Positions 1 to 7,780 of a stretch of 15,046 nucleotides of DNA are shown piece by piece. The DNA is taken from the NCBI GenBank assembly GCA_021797055.1, contig JAKAAI010000041.1, forward strand, positions 1 through 15,046. Direction: 5' to 3'. The position numbers and the translations under genes were made by a program. Source of the stretch: Thermoplasmata archaeon. Its GTDB lineage: Archaea; Thermoplasmatota; Thermoplasmata; Thermoplasmatales; Thermoplasmataceae. The notes under the pieces were generated by a model. It was not told the DNA's origin. It saw only the letters and a program-made list of their open reading frames with translations, and did no database searches. The stretch's first letter is position 1. Each line of letters begins with the position of its first letter.

Positions 1-263
1 ATCCAACATGCCTCTTTAAGGCAGATTTTACTCTGAAATTTGTTTACTGTGAACTGAAAGAAGAGGGCAAGGAGGAGCTGGAAGTGATAGAGGATATTCC
101 AGCCAAGGATTCAAGCGTATACTCCCTTAGCTTTGATATTTCCTCCAAAGGATCCATGATTGCTGAAGCAGTCTTTTACAGGGATGAGATTGCGCTTACT
201 CCAAATATGCGAACCAGGGATATGGAGAACCTGGTGCATTCGATCCTCGGAAGTTCTTCTTGA
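1..263 (+). CDS. C-terminal part of an unknown protein (5' end outside the window)
   Basis: An open frame enters from the left edge (first complete codon at base 3) and ends at TGA 261-263, giving about 86 residues. The visible part is rich in charged residues, with a Lys/Glu-rich stretch near residue 20 and a SYSLSFDISSKGS-like beta-type segment, and ends in LVHSILGSSS. There is no membrane segment and no motif I recognise. Codon usage resembles the following genes. The next gene has its own TATA-like box just after this stop, so the two are probably separate transcription units. I cannot assign a function. Confidence 0.6.
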   Translation, partial: PTCLFKADFTLKFVYCELKEEGKEELEVIEDIPAKDSSVYSLSFDISSKGSMIAEAVFYRDEIALTPNMRTRDMENLVHSILGSSS

Positions 264-267
264 AATA

Positions 268-284
268 CTATATATACTTTATAA
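268..284 (+). promoter_or_regulatory. TATA-like promoter element of the SDR/QueA-like operon
   Basis: The AT-only run around tatatactttataaa lies about 40-50 bases before the ATG at 322, directly after the stop of the preceding gene. An archaeal TATA box here would give a transcript with a short leader. Position and composition are the only evidence. Confidence 0.45.
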
Positions 285-321
285 ACTAATATGTTTATTT
301 ATTACCCTGTTCTTTTCAATC

Positions 322-957
322 ATGAATGGAACAGCAATAATAACAGGAGGATCAAGAGGTCTTGGTAAAGAACTCGTAGATCTCTTCCTCAAGGATAACT
401 GGAAAGTAAGCACATTCTCACGGAGCTGGCCTCAGGATATCGAGTTCATGGAACCATCTTTCCTAGGATTGAAAGCAGACATAAGGTTTGAAGCAGACAT
501 TGAAAGGGTTATATCGGAGACTAAAAGACTGCTGGGAAACCCTCGCGTTCTGGTATTGAATGCCGGCTGGGTTTCCAGAGCCACGAAGATAGTAGACGAA
601 AATATAAACAACCTCCGTGAGGATGTTGAGGTTAACCTGATCTCTAATACCTTCATGGCGCAGGAGTTTATGCGGAAATGCAACCCTGAAGCAGTTGTGC
701 ATATAACATCGGATGTGGCGGAATCGCCTTACCCTGGCTGGGGTTTCTATGGTGCTTCAAAGCGTGCGATGGATTACATAATGGAGACATTGAAGCTGGA
801 AAATCATGAAGTGAAATTTCTTTCAATAGACCCGGGCGACATGAACACAACGATGCACATGACTGCCGATCCTGAAGCGGACCCAGCAGGACTTGCTGAT
901 CCTGCTGTTGCAGCTTTGAAGGTCTTCAACAGGATCAGAGAAGAGGTGAGAAGATGA
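322..957 (+). CDS. Short-chain dehydrogenase/reductase (SDR) family oxidoreductase
   Basis: A 211-residue classical-type SDR, expected to be a soluble NAD(P)-dependent oxidoreductase. The cofactor motif TGGSRGLG is at residues 8-15, NAG at 80-82, an active-site Asn at about 105, the catalytic Ser at about 130 (HITSD), and the YxxxK pair as Tyr143/Lys147 (YGASK), followed by a PG turn (DPGDMNT, 170-176). All catalytic residues are present. It is shorter than the usual 240-250 residues. The frame stays open upstream to 160, but the SDR fold begins exactly at MNGTAIITGG, so I place the start at 322, downstream of the TATA-like element. The last codons overlap the QueA-like gene (ATGA), which implies translational coupling and a shared pathway. 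The substrate is unknown. Confidence 0.85.
   Translation: MNGTAIITGGSRGLGKELVDLFLKDNWKVSTFSRSWPQDIEFMEPSFLGLKADIRFEADIERVISETKRLLGNPRVLVLNAGWVSRATKIVDENINNLREDVEVNLISNTFMAQEFMRKCNPEAVVHITSDVAESPYPGWGFYGASKRAMDYIMETLKLENHEVKFLSIDPGDMNTTMHMTADPEADPAGLADPAVAALKVFNRIREEVRR
941..948 (+). promoter_or_regulatory. Shine-Dalgarno-like site for the QueA-like gene
   Basis: A GAGGTGAG purine run inside the end of the SDR gene lies about 5 bases before the ATG at 954. It is complementary to the archaeal 16S 3' end and supports the ATG at 954 as the start of the overlapping downstream gene. Confidence 0.6.
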
Positions 958-1982
958 TTGCACCATCTGAATACCTTATTCATGCAAGGGAGTTTCCTGC
1001 AGGAGTTCCGACTGAATACCTGGACAGGAAACGTTCCGATGTGAATTTGCTTTCGATAAAGGCATCATCCGGCACTTATTCTATCCTGCATTTTGCAGAT
1101 ATAGTGAACCTGCTCCGAAAAGGCGACCTGCTTGTCTATAACAACAGCAAAATCGTCCGCTCAAGCATGAAAGGGTACGTTAGAGGAATGGATCGATATG
1201 TGCGCGTGAATTTTGGGTACAGCGAGACCGGGATTATAGTGGAGGTAAGGGATCGTTTACATGCATACCAGAGCGGAGACACTATAACGTTTTTGAATGG
1301 TTCATTCCTTACCCTGGGCAAGAAATATGAGAGGTATGGGAGATTTTGGCATGCGGCATTTTCGGATCCCGCTGCATTCAAGAAACTGATGAACAATTCC
1401 GGAGATTTCATTATATATGGTGAAAACAGCCCGCTTTATCCAGCATCTGTATATGGATCTGAACTGGCGGCGGTTGAGGGATCAGTGGAATATCCGTCTG
1501 CCTCCAGGCCTTTCACCGGTGAAATAATTGCATCATTGACGAAAGTAGGAATACGGTTTGCACCTATAACAATCCATTGCAACCTTGGGTCTCTGGACGC
1601 TTCGGAGTTCCTTCATCAGAAGAGCCTCCTGCCGGAATATTATGACATACCTGAAAGCACTTCAGAGATGATTTCCAGTGCCAGGGAGAAGGGAGGCAGG
1701 ATAATCGCTCTCGGAACAAGCGTTGCGAGGGCGCTGACGACTGTGAGAAAAAATGATGTTTTCAGGCCTGGTAGTGGATTCACCTCAATATTCATAGATC
1801 AGGACACTGAGACAGGACTGGACGGAATAGTGACGGGAATGCATGATCCAACCACATCCCATATGCTTCTGATATCCGCATTCGCCGGTATCGGACTGAT
1901 AAGGGCTGCATATGAAGCGTCGGGTGAACACGGGTTCCGATGGCATGAGTTCGGAGACGAATGCATCATATTGAGGTCTTGA
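954..1982 (+). CDS. Divergent QueA-family protein (S-adenosylmethionine:tRNA ribosyltransferase-isomerase-like)
   Basis: A 342-residue protein with the full-length QueA architecture. Recognisable blocks are GDLLVYNNSKI (57-67; bacterial GDLLVxNDTRV), a region ending PFTGEII (about 186-191) where bacterial QueA has AAPTAGLHF, HCNLGSLDASE (208-218; bacterial LHVGxGTFxPV), GRIIALGTSVARAL (248-261), HDPTTSHMLLISAFAG (297-312) and FGDECIIL (333-340). Bacterial QueA moves the ribosyl group of SAM onto preQ1 in tRNA to make epoxyqueuosine. The central GHxPLPPYI-like and TAGLHF blocks are replaced here, so the substrate may differ. Archaea normally make archaeosine, which needs no QueA, so the bacterial function should not be transferred. 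It is the second gene of an operon with an SDR (ATGA overlap) and converges with the protease gene, 16 bases between stops. The family call is firm; the reaction is not. Confidence 0.8.
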   Translation: MIAPSEYLIHAREFPAGVPTEYLDRKRSDVNLLSIKASSGTYSILHFADIVNLLRKGDLLVYNNSKIVRSSMKGYVRGMDRYVRVNFGYSETGIIVEVRDRLHAYQSGDTITFLNGSFLTLGKKYERYGRFWHAAFSDPAAFKKLMNNSGDFIIYGENSPLYPASVYGSELAAVEGSVEYPSASRPFTGEIIASLTKVGIRFAPITIHCNLGSLDASEFLHQKSLLPEYYDIPESTSEMISSAREKGGRIIALGTSVARALTTVRKNDVFRPGSGFTSIFIDQDTETGLDGIVTGMHDPTTSHMLLISAFAGIGLIRAAYEASGEHGFRWHEFGDECIILRS

Positions 1983-1998
1983 TTTCAGGGAGCGAAAA

Positions 1999-4900
1999 TT
2001 ATACTTTCTTCCTTACAAGAAGATAGAAGAGAAACGAAGCTACAAGAACCATCGCTATGATAGCAACAACGAACTCGATCTCATACTCAAGGGTTTTTGG
2101 TGAGGTAAATTCTATGACCAGATAAGCGGCGGATCCGCTTACTACGAAGGTCCCTGAGGGCTGTGCAACCCTGTATCCAGGTACGCTGTATACTGTAAAG
2201 TTATAGGTTCCGTTTGTAAGAGACAGCACAAGTGGGATGCTGGAAAGATTGTATTTTACCCCATCGAAGACAATTGTCCAGTTCTGGTTTGCCGGGAGCC
2301 CGGATTCAGAGATGCTCACGCTATATTTCAGCTTGAAGAACTCAATCGGAACGGATATGGCTGACCCGTTAACCGTGAACGTGCCAAAGAACTGAGCTGC
2401 TGTATATATGTTGCTGGATCTGGAGAAATTGTAGCTGTATGTCCCGTTCGTAAGGTTCACGGAAACAGTATTTGTGTGGATCTGGCCAGTGCTAATTATC
2501 CCTTTTATATCCAGAGACCATGTCACGCCAGAAGGCAGGCCTGATTCAATAAATGTCACCCTGTAGAGCTTCTTCTCAAAATGAAGTGTTATTGATAGAT
2601 TTTCTCCGTTTATGATAAAAGTCCCGTTATCTGTCGGAGCGTAAATCGGGTTTGAAGCATATGCGCTGTACTGATATGGACCGTCTGTCACATTTGCTGA
2701 ATACGATCCATTCGTGGATATCGAAGGGGAAGGTGGAAGACCCAGGATATTAACATGCCATGCAGTGCCTGAAGGCAAGCCCGTTTCGTTGAATGTAACA
2801 ACATAGTTGCCTTTGACATAAGAAGAGATACCCTGCTGAAGGCTTCTCTGAAGGTAGCTGAATATCCATGTTCCGTTGCCTGAAGGAGAATAAGCTATAT
2901 TCGCACCTATCGATCCAGTCTGAGTGGTCTGGAGGGCGATGACGCTGCTGTCAGGGGCAACCCATGTCTGCGATTTGAACGGCAGTAGCCTCGGAACAAC
3001 ACTTCCACCCGTGCCGGGACCAAAAACACCTGCTTTTGCAGCAAGTGCGCCGGTCACAAGGAACTGGGGGGAGAAGGTTCCCGGGATTCCTGTTTGTCCG
3101 TTCGGCCCAATTGAAACGACAGAGTCACCGTAAAAATAATCATAGTGAAGCCTGCCTATGATGTAAGAAGCACCCGGAACAGGCATAGAGAGTATATCTG
3201 ATCCAATGCGTGAAATTATGCTGCTGCCGATATAACCTGGTGCTGTGTCAAGCATTGATGTTATATTGAATGCTGTTGCCCATGGAATAAAAATGGATGC
3301 GGATCTGTACTCATATCTTGCTAGATCTGGATAGAGACCCGTGTATGGCGTTTCGATCTGCAATGAAAAATTCCCCGCAAATCCTGTTTCGTTTATCCCC
3401 GATATCTGTATGATCGCCTGCACAAAGAACGCCGGTGTTCCCAGGCTCGAAGCCAAGAAGAAGGCCTGCTGTATTGACGCATTAAAGCTGCTGAAGATAG
3501 TTCCGTCCGCAAGATATGATGTTGCGTTGATGTTAGAAAGGTTCACTATATCGGTAATCCCGGCCAGAAGGCCTGACATAATTGTGAAGTTGTCGTTTAT
3601 CACAAATGATGTGAAATTATAAGCGTTAATAGTGCCCCATCCATTCAGGAGGCTGTAACCGTATCTATCCGTGTACAGCGTGTTCTGGCCGAATATTACT
3701 GGCATGTAAGGCCTGTTCGCTAAGGAGGTGTTATAGGCAGCAGATCCGTAATGACCTATGCCGGTTGAGTACGAGATTGGATTATACTCTGCAGTGCCAA
3801 TGCTGTAAAGGACCGGATCCAGAAATCCCAATGGTGAGGTGCCCTGTCTCTCTATAGAATGATCAATTTCAGCTATTACACCACCCAGCAGAGGAGAGGC
3901 TATGCTGGTGCCGGCAACAGCCTCGAACGGGTAACCCTGAGAAGCGTTGGTTGCATCGTAAGTGAACCCGCTAACACTAATGGTCATTATGGTATTGTTT
4001 GCCAGGGCGGAAATATCTGGGACTCCCCTGCCCTGTCCCTGTATCAGAGAGTTGGCGGAAGAATTCACCTGCCAGTCTGGTTCTGGAAACACGCTTGATA
4101 TTCCGGAAGTTGTTCCAACAACGGTTGAAAGATTTGTGATTGATCCAGGTTCATACCAGTTTGTCTCCGACGATATCTGAAGGGAGTGGGTCAGGGTTAC
4201 AGAAACACCGCCGACGGCCACCATGCCAAAATTATTGTAGGCCATTGAAGCTGGAAAGCTTACATTGGACCCTATGTACTCTGAGCTTGAAGAACTGTCG
4301 GCATCGTCACCGCTGGAAGCAAGGACTGTTATTCCTCTGGCATTGGCCTCTTGAAGATCATTATACCATATGGTACAGTTGCCATCTGTCCCACCCCAAG
4401 AGTTGGATATCACCGAAACATTATCCATTGCGGAATATGCAGGAAGTGGATTCAGGATGGAGCTGAAGGCATCGACAAGGTTCACGGTGGAAGCGTTGCT
4501 CCCGTATACGTTGTAGATTGAGGACCCGGGAGCACTGCTTCCCAGCATCTCCAGGTCCAGGGTGTTCTCTACATAAGCTCCGGTCGAGTCATATGAAGCC
4601 CTGATGCCTGGAAGAGGGGCACCGTTGATCGGGTATGCGTAGATCTTGCTATGCGGCTCGCCAGGTGGAAGGGTTTCATTGTAGTAAGCGTATATATCTG
4701 AAGGCACAAACGGACCAACGTTTGTATTAGGAGAGATTAGCCCTCCAGTTGATGTTATTTGTTTCGTGGTTCCGGTATATTCGCCGCTCCAGAGTATGGT
4801 CGCCTCCACCATGTTTGTGGGATATCCGAATTGGGCAAAAAGCGTATTTTCCTGCATTGCTATCTGCATATCGGATCCATAAAGATACTGAGCGCTCGTT

Positions 4901-5640
4901 GAGTTGACCGGTATCGGAAAACCATTCACTGTGACATTTTGTCCAAGAGCATGAACTGCATGTTCCTTTTGAAGCACAAGTGGTGCGTATTCGTTCATCA
5001 GTACAGAATAGTTGGACAGTCCCACGATGCCTGACACGGAGCCAGCAATTTCAGCCGGCAATGAGGGTGTCCGTGTTGGAGCAAAATAAGATCCGATAGG
5101 GGAATTAAAACTTGATAATGAAATTCCAAATATATTACTCACCTGGCTGGGAGAGGCAGTGAACGAAATTTCCATTCTGTCAGAGAATTCGGCCAGGCCC
5201 GTAACTCCGTTCTGGTGCAGATATGCTACAAGATCCTGATAGACAGGCTTAGAACCACCAAACATTAAATCGAACTGATCCTTCGTGAGATATTTATGAT
5301 ATAGTGGCGATGAAGGATTGTTTAAAGCAGAAAGAAAATGATTGAGCAAAGTCTCATTGCTCGGGTTGAGTCCTATTACAACGGTCACCGTGCCATTGTA
5401 AGGATGACTTGTACTATTCAACTTAATAAGAGGATCTATGCATCCTTTTGCATAATCAGTAATTTTCTGCATAGGTCCGAAAAAGTTTGTCGCCGTATAC
5501 TGATCAGCGATGCCTCCTGAGGCGCTTAATTGGGGCCCACCATAATGCTGCGCCGAGATTGTCCCCAGTATTGCCGCGGCTGTCATTAGCATAACCAGGA
5601 TAAATGATAAAATGGCCCTTTTTTTAAAATAGTGTTCCAA
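1999..5640 (-). CDS. Membrane-anchored S53 (sedolisin/kumamolisin-type) acid protease with C-terminal repeats
   Basis: A 1213-residue secreted, cell-surface serine-carboxyl peptidase. Residues 1-30 form a signal peptide (KKR then a hydrophobic core). A pro-kumamolisin domain spans about 60-215 (NNPSSPLYHKYLT at 107-119). The catalytic domain spans about 235-680. Glu358 and Asp362 (ExxxD), oxyanion Asp445 (SSGD) and nucleophile Ser579 (GTSxxxP) are all present, so it is probably active at acid pH. The usual calcium ligands look replaced: the expected FNDI and GWD/GYD motifs read YNPI (619-622) and GYS (661-663). After a long Ser/Asn-rich region come three GLPxGxxW-type beta repeats (about 945-1022, 1026-1102, 1104-1180), a TM segment (about 1190-1209) and a RKKV tail. 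Translation must start at TTG 5640: an in-frame stop lies six codons upstream with no ATG or GTG between. Many N-x-S/T sequons fit a glycosylated surface protein. Confidence 0.9.
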   Translation of the reverse strand: MEHYFKKRAILSFILVMLMTAAAILGTISAQHYGGPQLSASGGIADQYTATNFFGPMQKITDYAKGCIDPLIKLNSTSHPYNGTVTVVIGLNPSNETLLNHFLSALNNPSSPLYHKYLTKDQFDLMFGGSKPVYQDLVAYLHQNGVTGLAEFSDRMEISFTASPSQVSNIFGISLSSFNSPIGSYFAPTRTPSLPAEIAGSVSGIVGLSNYSVLMNEYAPLVLQKEHAVHALGQNVTVNGFPIPVNSTSAQYLYGSDMQIAMQENTLFAQFGYPTNMVEATILWSGEYTGTTKQITSTGGLISPNTNVGPFVPSDIYAYYNETLPPGEPHSKIYAYPINGAPLPGIRASYDSTGAYVENTLDLEMLGSSAPGSSIYNVYGSNASTVNLVDAFSSILNPLPAYSAMDNVSVISNSWGGTDGNCTIWYNDLQEANARGITVLASSGDDADSSSSSEYIGSNVSFPASMAYNNFGMVAVGGVSVTLTHSLQISSETNWYEPGSITNLSTVVGTTSGISSVFPEPDWQVNSSANSLIQGQGRGVPDISALANNTIMTISVSGFTYDATNASQGYPFEAVAGTSIASPLLGGVIAEIDHSIERQGTSPLGFLDPVLYSIGTAEYNPISYSTGIGHYGSAAYNTSLANRPYMPVIFGQNTLYTDRYGYSLLNGWGTINAYNFTSFVINDNFTIMSGLLAGITDIVNLSNINATSYLADGTIFSSFNASIQQAFFLASSLGTPAFFVQAIIQISGINETGFAGNFSLQIETPYTGLYPDLARYEYRSASIFIPWATAFNITSMLDTAPGYIGSSIISRIGSDILSMPVPGASYIIGRLHYDYFYGDSVVSIGPNGQTGIPGTFSPQFLVTGALAAKAGVFGPGTGGSVVPRLLPFKSQTWVAPDSSVIALQTTQTGSIGANIAYSPSGNGTWIFSYLQRSLQQGISSYVKGNYVVTFNETGLPSGTAWHVNILGLPPSPSISTNGSYSANVTDGPYQYSAYASNPIYAPTDNGTFIINGENLSITLHFEKKLYRVTFIESGLPSGVTWSLDIKGIISTGQIHTNTVSVNLTNGTYSYNFSRSSNIYTAAQFFGTFTVNGSAISVPIEFFKLKYSVSISESGLPANQNWTIVFDGVKYNLSSIPLVLSLTNGTYNFTVYSVPGYRVAQPSGTFVVSGSAAYLVIEFTSPKTLEYEIEFVVAIIAMVLVASFLFYLLVRKKV

Positions 5641-6271
5641 TGTACAGCTTTTTAGTTAGTGAAACTTGGTTCAAATATGTTTCCAGGTTGCATATTGACG
5701 AACAATCCTTTGATTTTACCATAGTATAACCTTGGGAGATCACTTTAGTCCAGCTAAGATAATTGATATCAGGTACTATTCTTTGTTCGCTTCTATTTTC
5801 TTGCATTCTGGAAGAGAACTAATAATGGCAAAAACCCTATCTAAAAAATTCTAAACCTCGAGTTTAACATTTATGAGCGGGGAATCCAACACCATTCAGG
5901 GATGGAAGTATGTCACAGGAGTTTCACGAGTTTCGATGATTTTAAAGAGTTCATTCAATCAAATTCCTCAGTAAAATTTCCATCATTTTAAGCAACATGT
6001 TCTTGTTATCATGCAATGAATTCCTTACTCATATTAATTTACGACTGTAAGCAGTGTAAATCACCCTTGACTAAACGGTTCTTTACTGCCTGTATGACTT
6101 GATGGTAAACATGTTTCAAATGACCTATTAATATCGAGACATGCGAAGTAATACGATGTTTCTTGTTTCGTGCCTCTTTTTTCTATAAACTATAGAAAAT
6201 TCCGAAATGACAAATAATAAGAATTTGCTTTTACTAAGGCTCAAAGGCTAGACTTGCATTTATTCTTAGGA
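5641..6271. other. AT-rich intergenic stretch with no convincing gene
   Basis: No intact gene is seen. The start side of the protease gene lies at the left; a CATATTT box (about 5673-5679, minus strand) could be its TATA element. A 29-codon ORF on the plus strand at 5902-5991 ends at TAA, and its frame continues for another 120 or so bases with further stops and two Cys-x-x-Cys-like spots; it may be a decayed gene but resembles nothing I can name. A perfect hairpin lies at 6179-6199. Confidence 0.5.
6179..6199. repeat. Perfect inverted repeat (9-bp arms, 3-base loop)
   Basis: TTTTCTATA, then AAC, then TATAGAAAA. It lies about 73 bases beyond the stop of the minus-strand methyltransferase frame. 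It could be a terminator-like hairpin or a protein-binding palindrome; no long T-run follows on either strand. Confidence 0.55.
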
Positions 6272-7087
6272 CTAGATTAACGTTGCCATCAAAGCCATCA
6301 TCATTGGGATATTTGTTCTGCCAGATTCCTTTGGGAATCTAAACAATCCATCCTCGCACTTTACCATTCCAGGGAACTGTTGAAACATAGAATGGTCGTA
6401 TTCTTTGAACAGATCAATTTTCATTCCACTTTCGGAAATTCCATTCAGAACATCGCTTAATCTAACCATGAACTGATAATTTGGTAGGGCATCATATTCA
6501 GTTCCACCTACGTAATCCAGGCCCTTATATTCATTTGGACTCTGTTTAAAATAGTCGAATTTTACAACTAAATCCCCATCTTGATCAGAATCAAAAAGAT
6601 GGGTAAAGGGGTGTTGATCATAGAGAAAGAGTTTTCCTCCCTTATGGAGAAGTTCAGAGGCAGACTTGATAAGCTTCTTGACTTCTGGAATCCAAACAAG
6701 AACCCCTTTGCTAATGTATATCAGGTCAAACTTATTGTAAAATTCGTGCGGAATATCTAAGACGTTACTCTCGACAAACTCTACCTTGATACCGGAATCT
6801 GCTGATAGACGTCTCGCCTCACTTATAGCTGCACCGGAGAAATCAAAACCTACACACTTTGCACCTAAATTAGCAAGAGAAAGTGTATCTTGACCACAAT
6901 TGCAGCAGAGATGACCTACCTTTTTTTCTCGAAGATCTGGTAGAAGTTTTAATTCAACATGATCGAGGGTGCTTCCGCCCCGTTGAAAAAATTTGGCTTC
7001 TTCTTTCCTATGGCTGACATGTATGGGGGTAACCTCATTCCATGCCTCCCTGTTCTTATTGATAAATTCATCCTGTTTCAGCTTTAT
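6272..7087 (-). pseudogene. Class I SAM-dependent methyltransferase frame without a normal start codon
   Basis: The minus-strand frame is open from just after TAA 7127-7129 down to TAG 6272-6274 and encodes a complete small-molecule-type methyltransferase of about 270 residues. It begins with NKNREAWNEVTPIH, then has SAM motif I as GHLCCNCGQDTLSLANLGA followed by GFDFSG, then SNVLDIP, KFDLIYISKGVLVWIP, the post-motif GGKLFLYDQHPF, and a C-terminal EYDHSMFQQFPGMV block. The body is undamaged, yet the frame has no ATG, GTG or TTG before residue 100 or so. The most natural start context is ATA at 7085-7087 (ATA-AAG-CTG-AAA), one base change from ATG, with a TATA-like ATATTTATAA just upstream at 7091-7101. 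It is either a recently silenced gene or one using a rare start. The substrate is unknown. I call it a pseudogene provisionally. Confidence 0.7.
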
Positions 7088-7129
7088 CGACTTATAAATA
7101 TGATGTGCAGTAATAAATGTTCCTGCTTA

Positions 7130-7536
7130 TTCTTTGTTTTAAGGGTTTGTATAGAAAATGTAATTCTATAGAGAGCGAAGTGTATCATATTTTATGTAAG
7201 ATTGAACGCTTCGAGGCATGAATAAACCTTATGGCACAGAATCGATACTTCTGTTGATTCGAAATCGAGGTACAAACAATAATTAAATAAGTGCATAGCC
7301 GAAGGGAGATAAAATAAGCCATTTAAGACGAGTCATAGGGCCTTCATGGTAACTCGTAATAACATCTATGGTGGAATATACCTCAAAACCGCGTAAACCC
7401 ACTTATTATCTTCCTCCAAAGCTGAAAACGGATCTTAAAAACTACTGCAAGAGCATAAAAATCACGTGAAGTTCCGATCTGAGTGTATAAATGATTGTTT
7501 AAAGTAAAGTAAATTCTGAAAATGTGAAGCTCGAAA
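7130..7536. other. AT-rich intergenic DNA between the methyltransferase and tRNA-Leu
   Basis: No intact gene of normal size is seen. The only coding-like item is the short ORF at 7368-7469. The rest is AT-rich, with many stops in all frames. Confidence 0.5.
7368..7469 (+). CDS. Small ORF or gene remnant, possibly the start of a ribbon-helix-helix protein
   Basis: A 33-codon ORF beginning MVEYTSKPRK and containing PTYYLPPKLKTDLKNYCKS, stopped by TGA at 7467. A short beta-like segment followed by a PxxLKxxLKxYCK helix is what the start of a ribbon-helix-helix antitoxin looks like, but the frame ends where the second helix should follow, and after the stop the reading continues only as SSDLSV before another stop. 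It sits just downstream of the 3' end of tRNA-Leu, next to the toxin-antitoxin island. It may be a truncated antitoxin or chance; the fold suggestion is inference. Confidence 0.3.
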   Translation: MVEYTSKPRKPTYYLPPKLKTDLKNYCKSIKIT

Positions 7537-7621
7537 TGCGGAGAGCCGGATTCGAACCGGCGAACCCCTACGGGAATGGACCCTAAATCCATCACCTTTG
7601 ACCTGGCTCGGCAATCTCCGC
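7537..7621 (-). tRNA. tRNA-Leu (anticodon UAG)
   Basis: On the minus strand the acceptor stem GCGGAGA (7615-7621) pairs with TCTCCGC (7538-7544), with discriminator A at 7537 and no encoded CCA. The anticodon arm is ATGGA-TTTAGGG-TCCAT with anticodon TAG. There is a long class II variable arm (CCCGTAGGGG-TTCG type) and a canonical T arm, CCGG-TTCGAAT-CCGG. The GCCGAGCC...GGTCAAAGG D-arm region matches archaeal leucine tRNAs. No intron is seen. Its 5' half and upstream DNA are duplicated at 10035-10210. Confidence 0.95.
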
Positions 7622-7780
7622 TTTGTAATAGGGATATGATTGTTTGATATTTTAAAAGTCTACATTTTTCCTTTTCGTTGAATTTTATCCTTTCCACGAA
7701 TTGATTGACAAGATATACAGGCGAATGAGGATAGAAAATAAATCCAGTTAATAATTTTATTTAAGGTTATTTAATGGATG
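7589..7780. repeat. Direct repeat copy A: 5' half of tRNA-Leu plus upstream region
   Basis: Bases 7589-7633 match 10035-10079 at 44 of 45 positions, covering the tRNA 5' half and the first upstream bases. Weaker similarity continues, with small gaps, to about 7780/10210 (shared stretches such as GAATTG and TTTTATTTAAGG). Both copies have the same orientation and enclose the two toxin-antitoxin loci. Confidence 0.85.
7646..7657 (-). promoter_or_regulatory. TATA-like box of tRNA-Leu
   Basis: The minus-strand TTTTAAAATATC is centred about 29 bases before the tRNA 5' end, the expected place for an archaeal TATA box with transcription starting close to the mature 5' end. The duplicated copy near 10100 has lost this element. 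Confidence 0.55.

Noticed and set aside
160..321. Extension of the SDR upstream to the ATG at 160
   Set aside because: It would overlap the preceding gene by about 100 bases, the extra residues do not belong to the SDR fold, and a TATA-like box lies between 160 and 322.
4140..4466. 108-codon plus-strand ORF inside the protease gene
   Set aside because: It is the antisense of the well-supported S53 catalytic domain and has low-complexity, non-family sequence.
5624..5806. 60-codon minus-strand ORF over the protease start
   Set aside because: It is in a different frame from the protease, no domain is seen, and it is likely a chance ORF in AT-rich DNA.
7383..7697. 104-codon minus-strand ORF
   Set aside because: It reads straight through tRNA-Leu; the tRNA is clear and the ORF resembles nothing.
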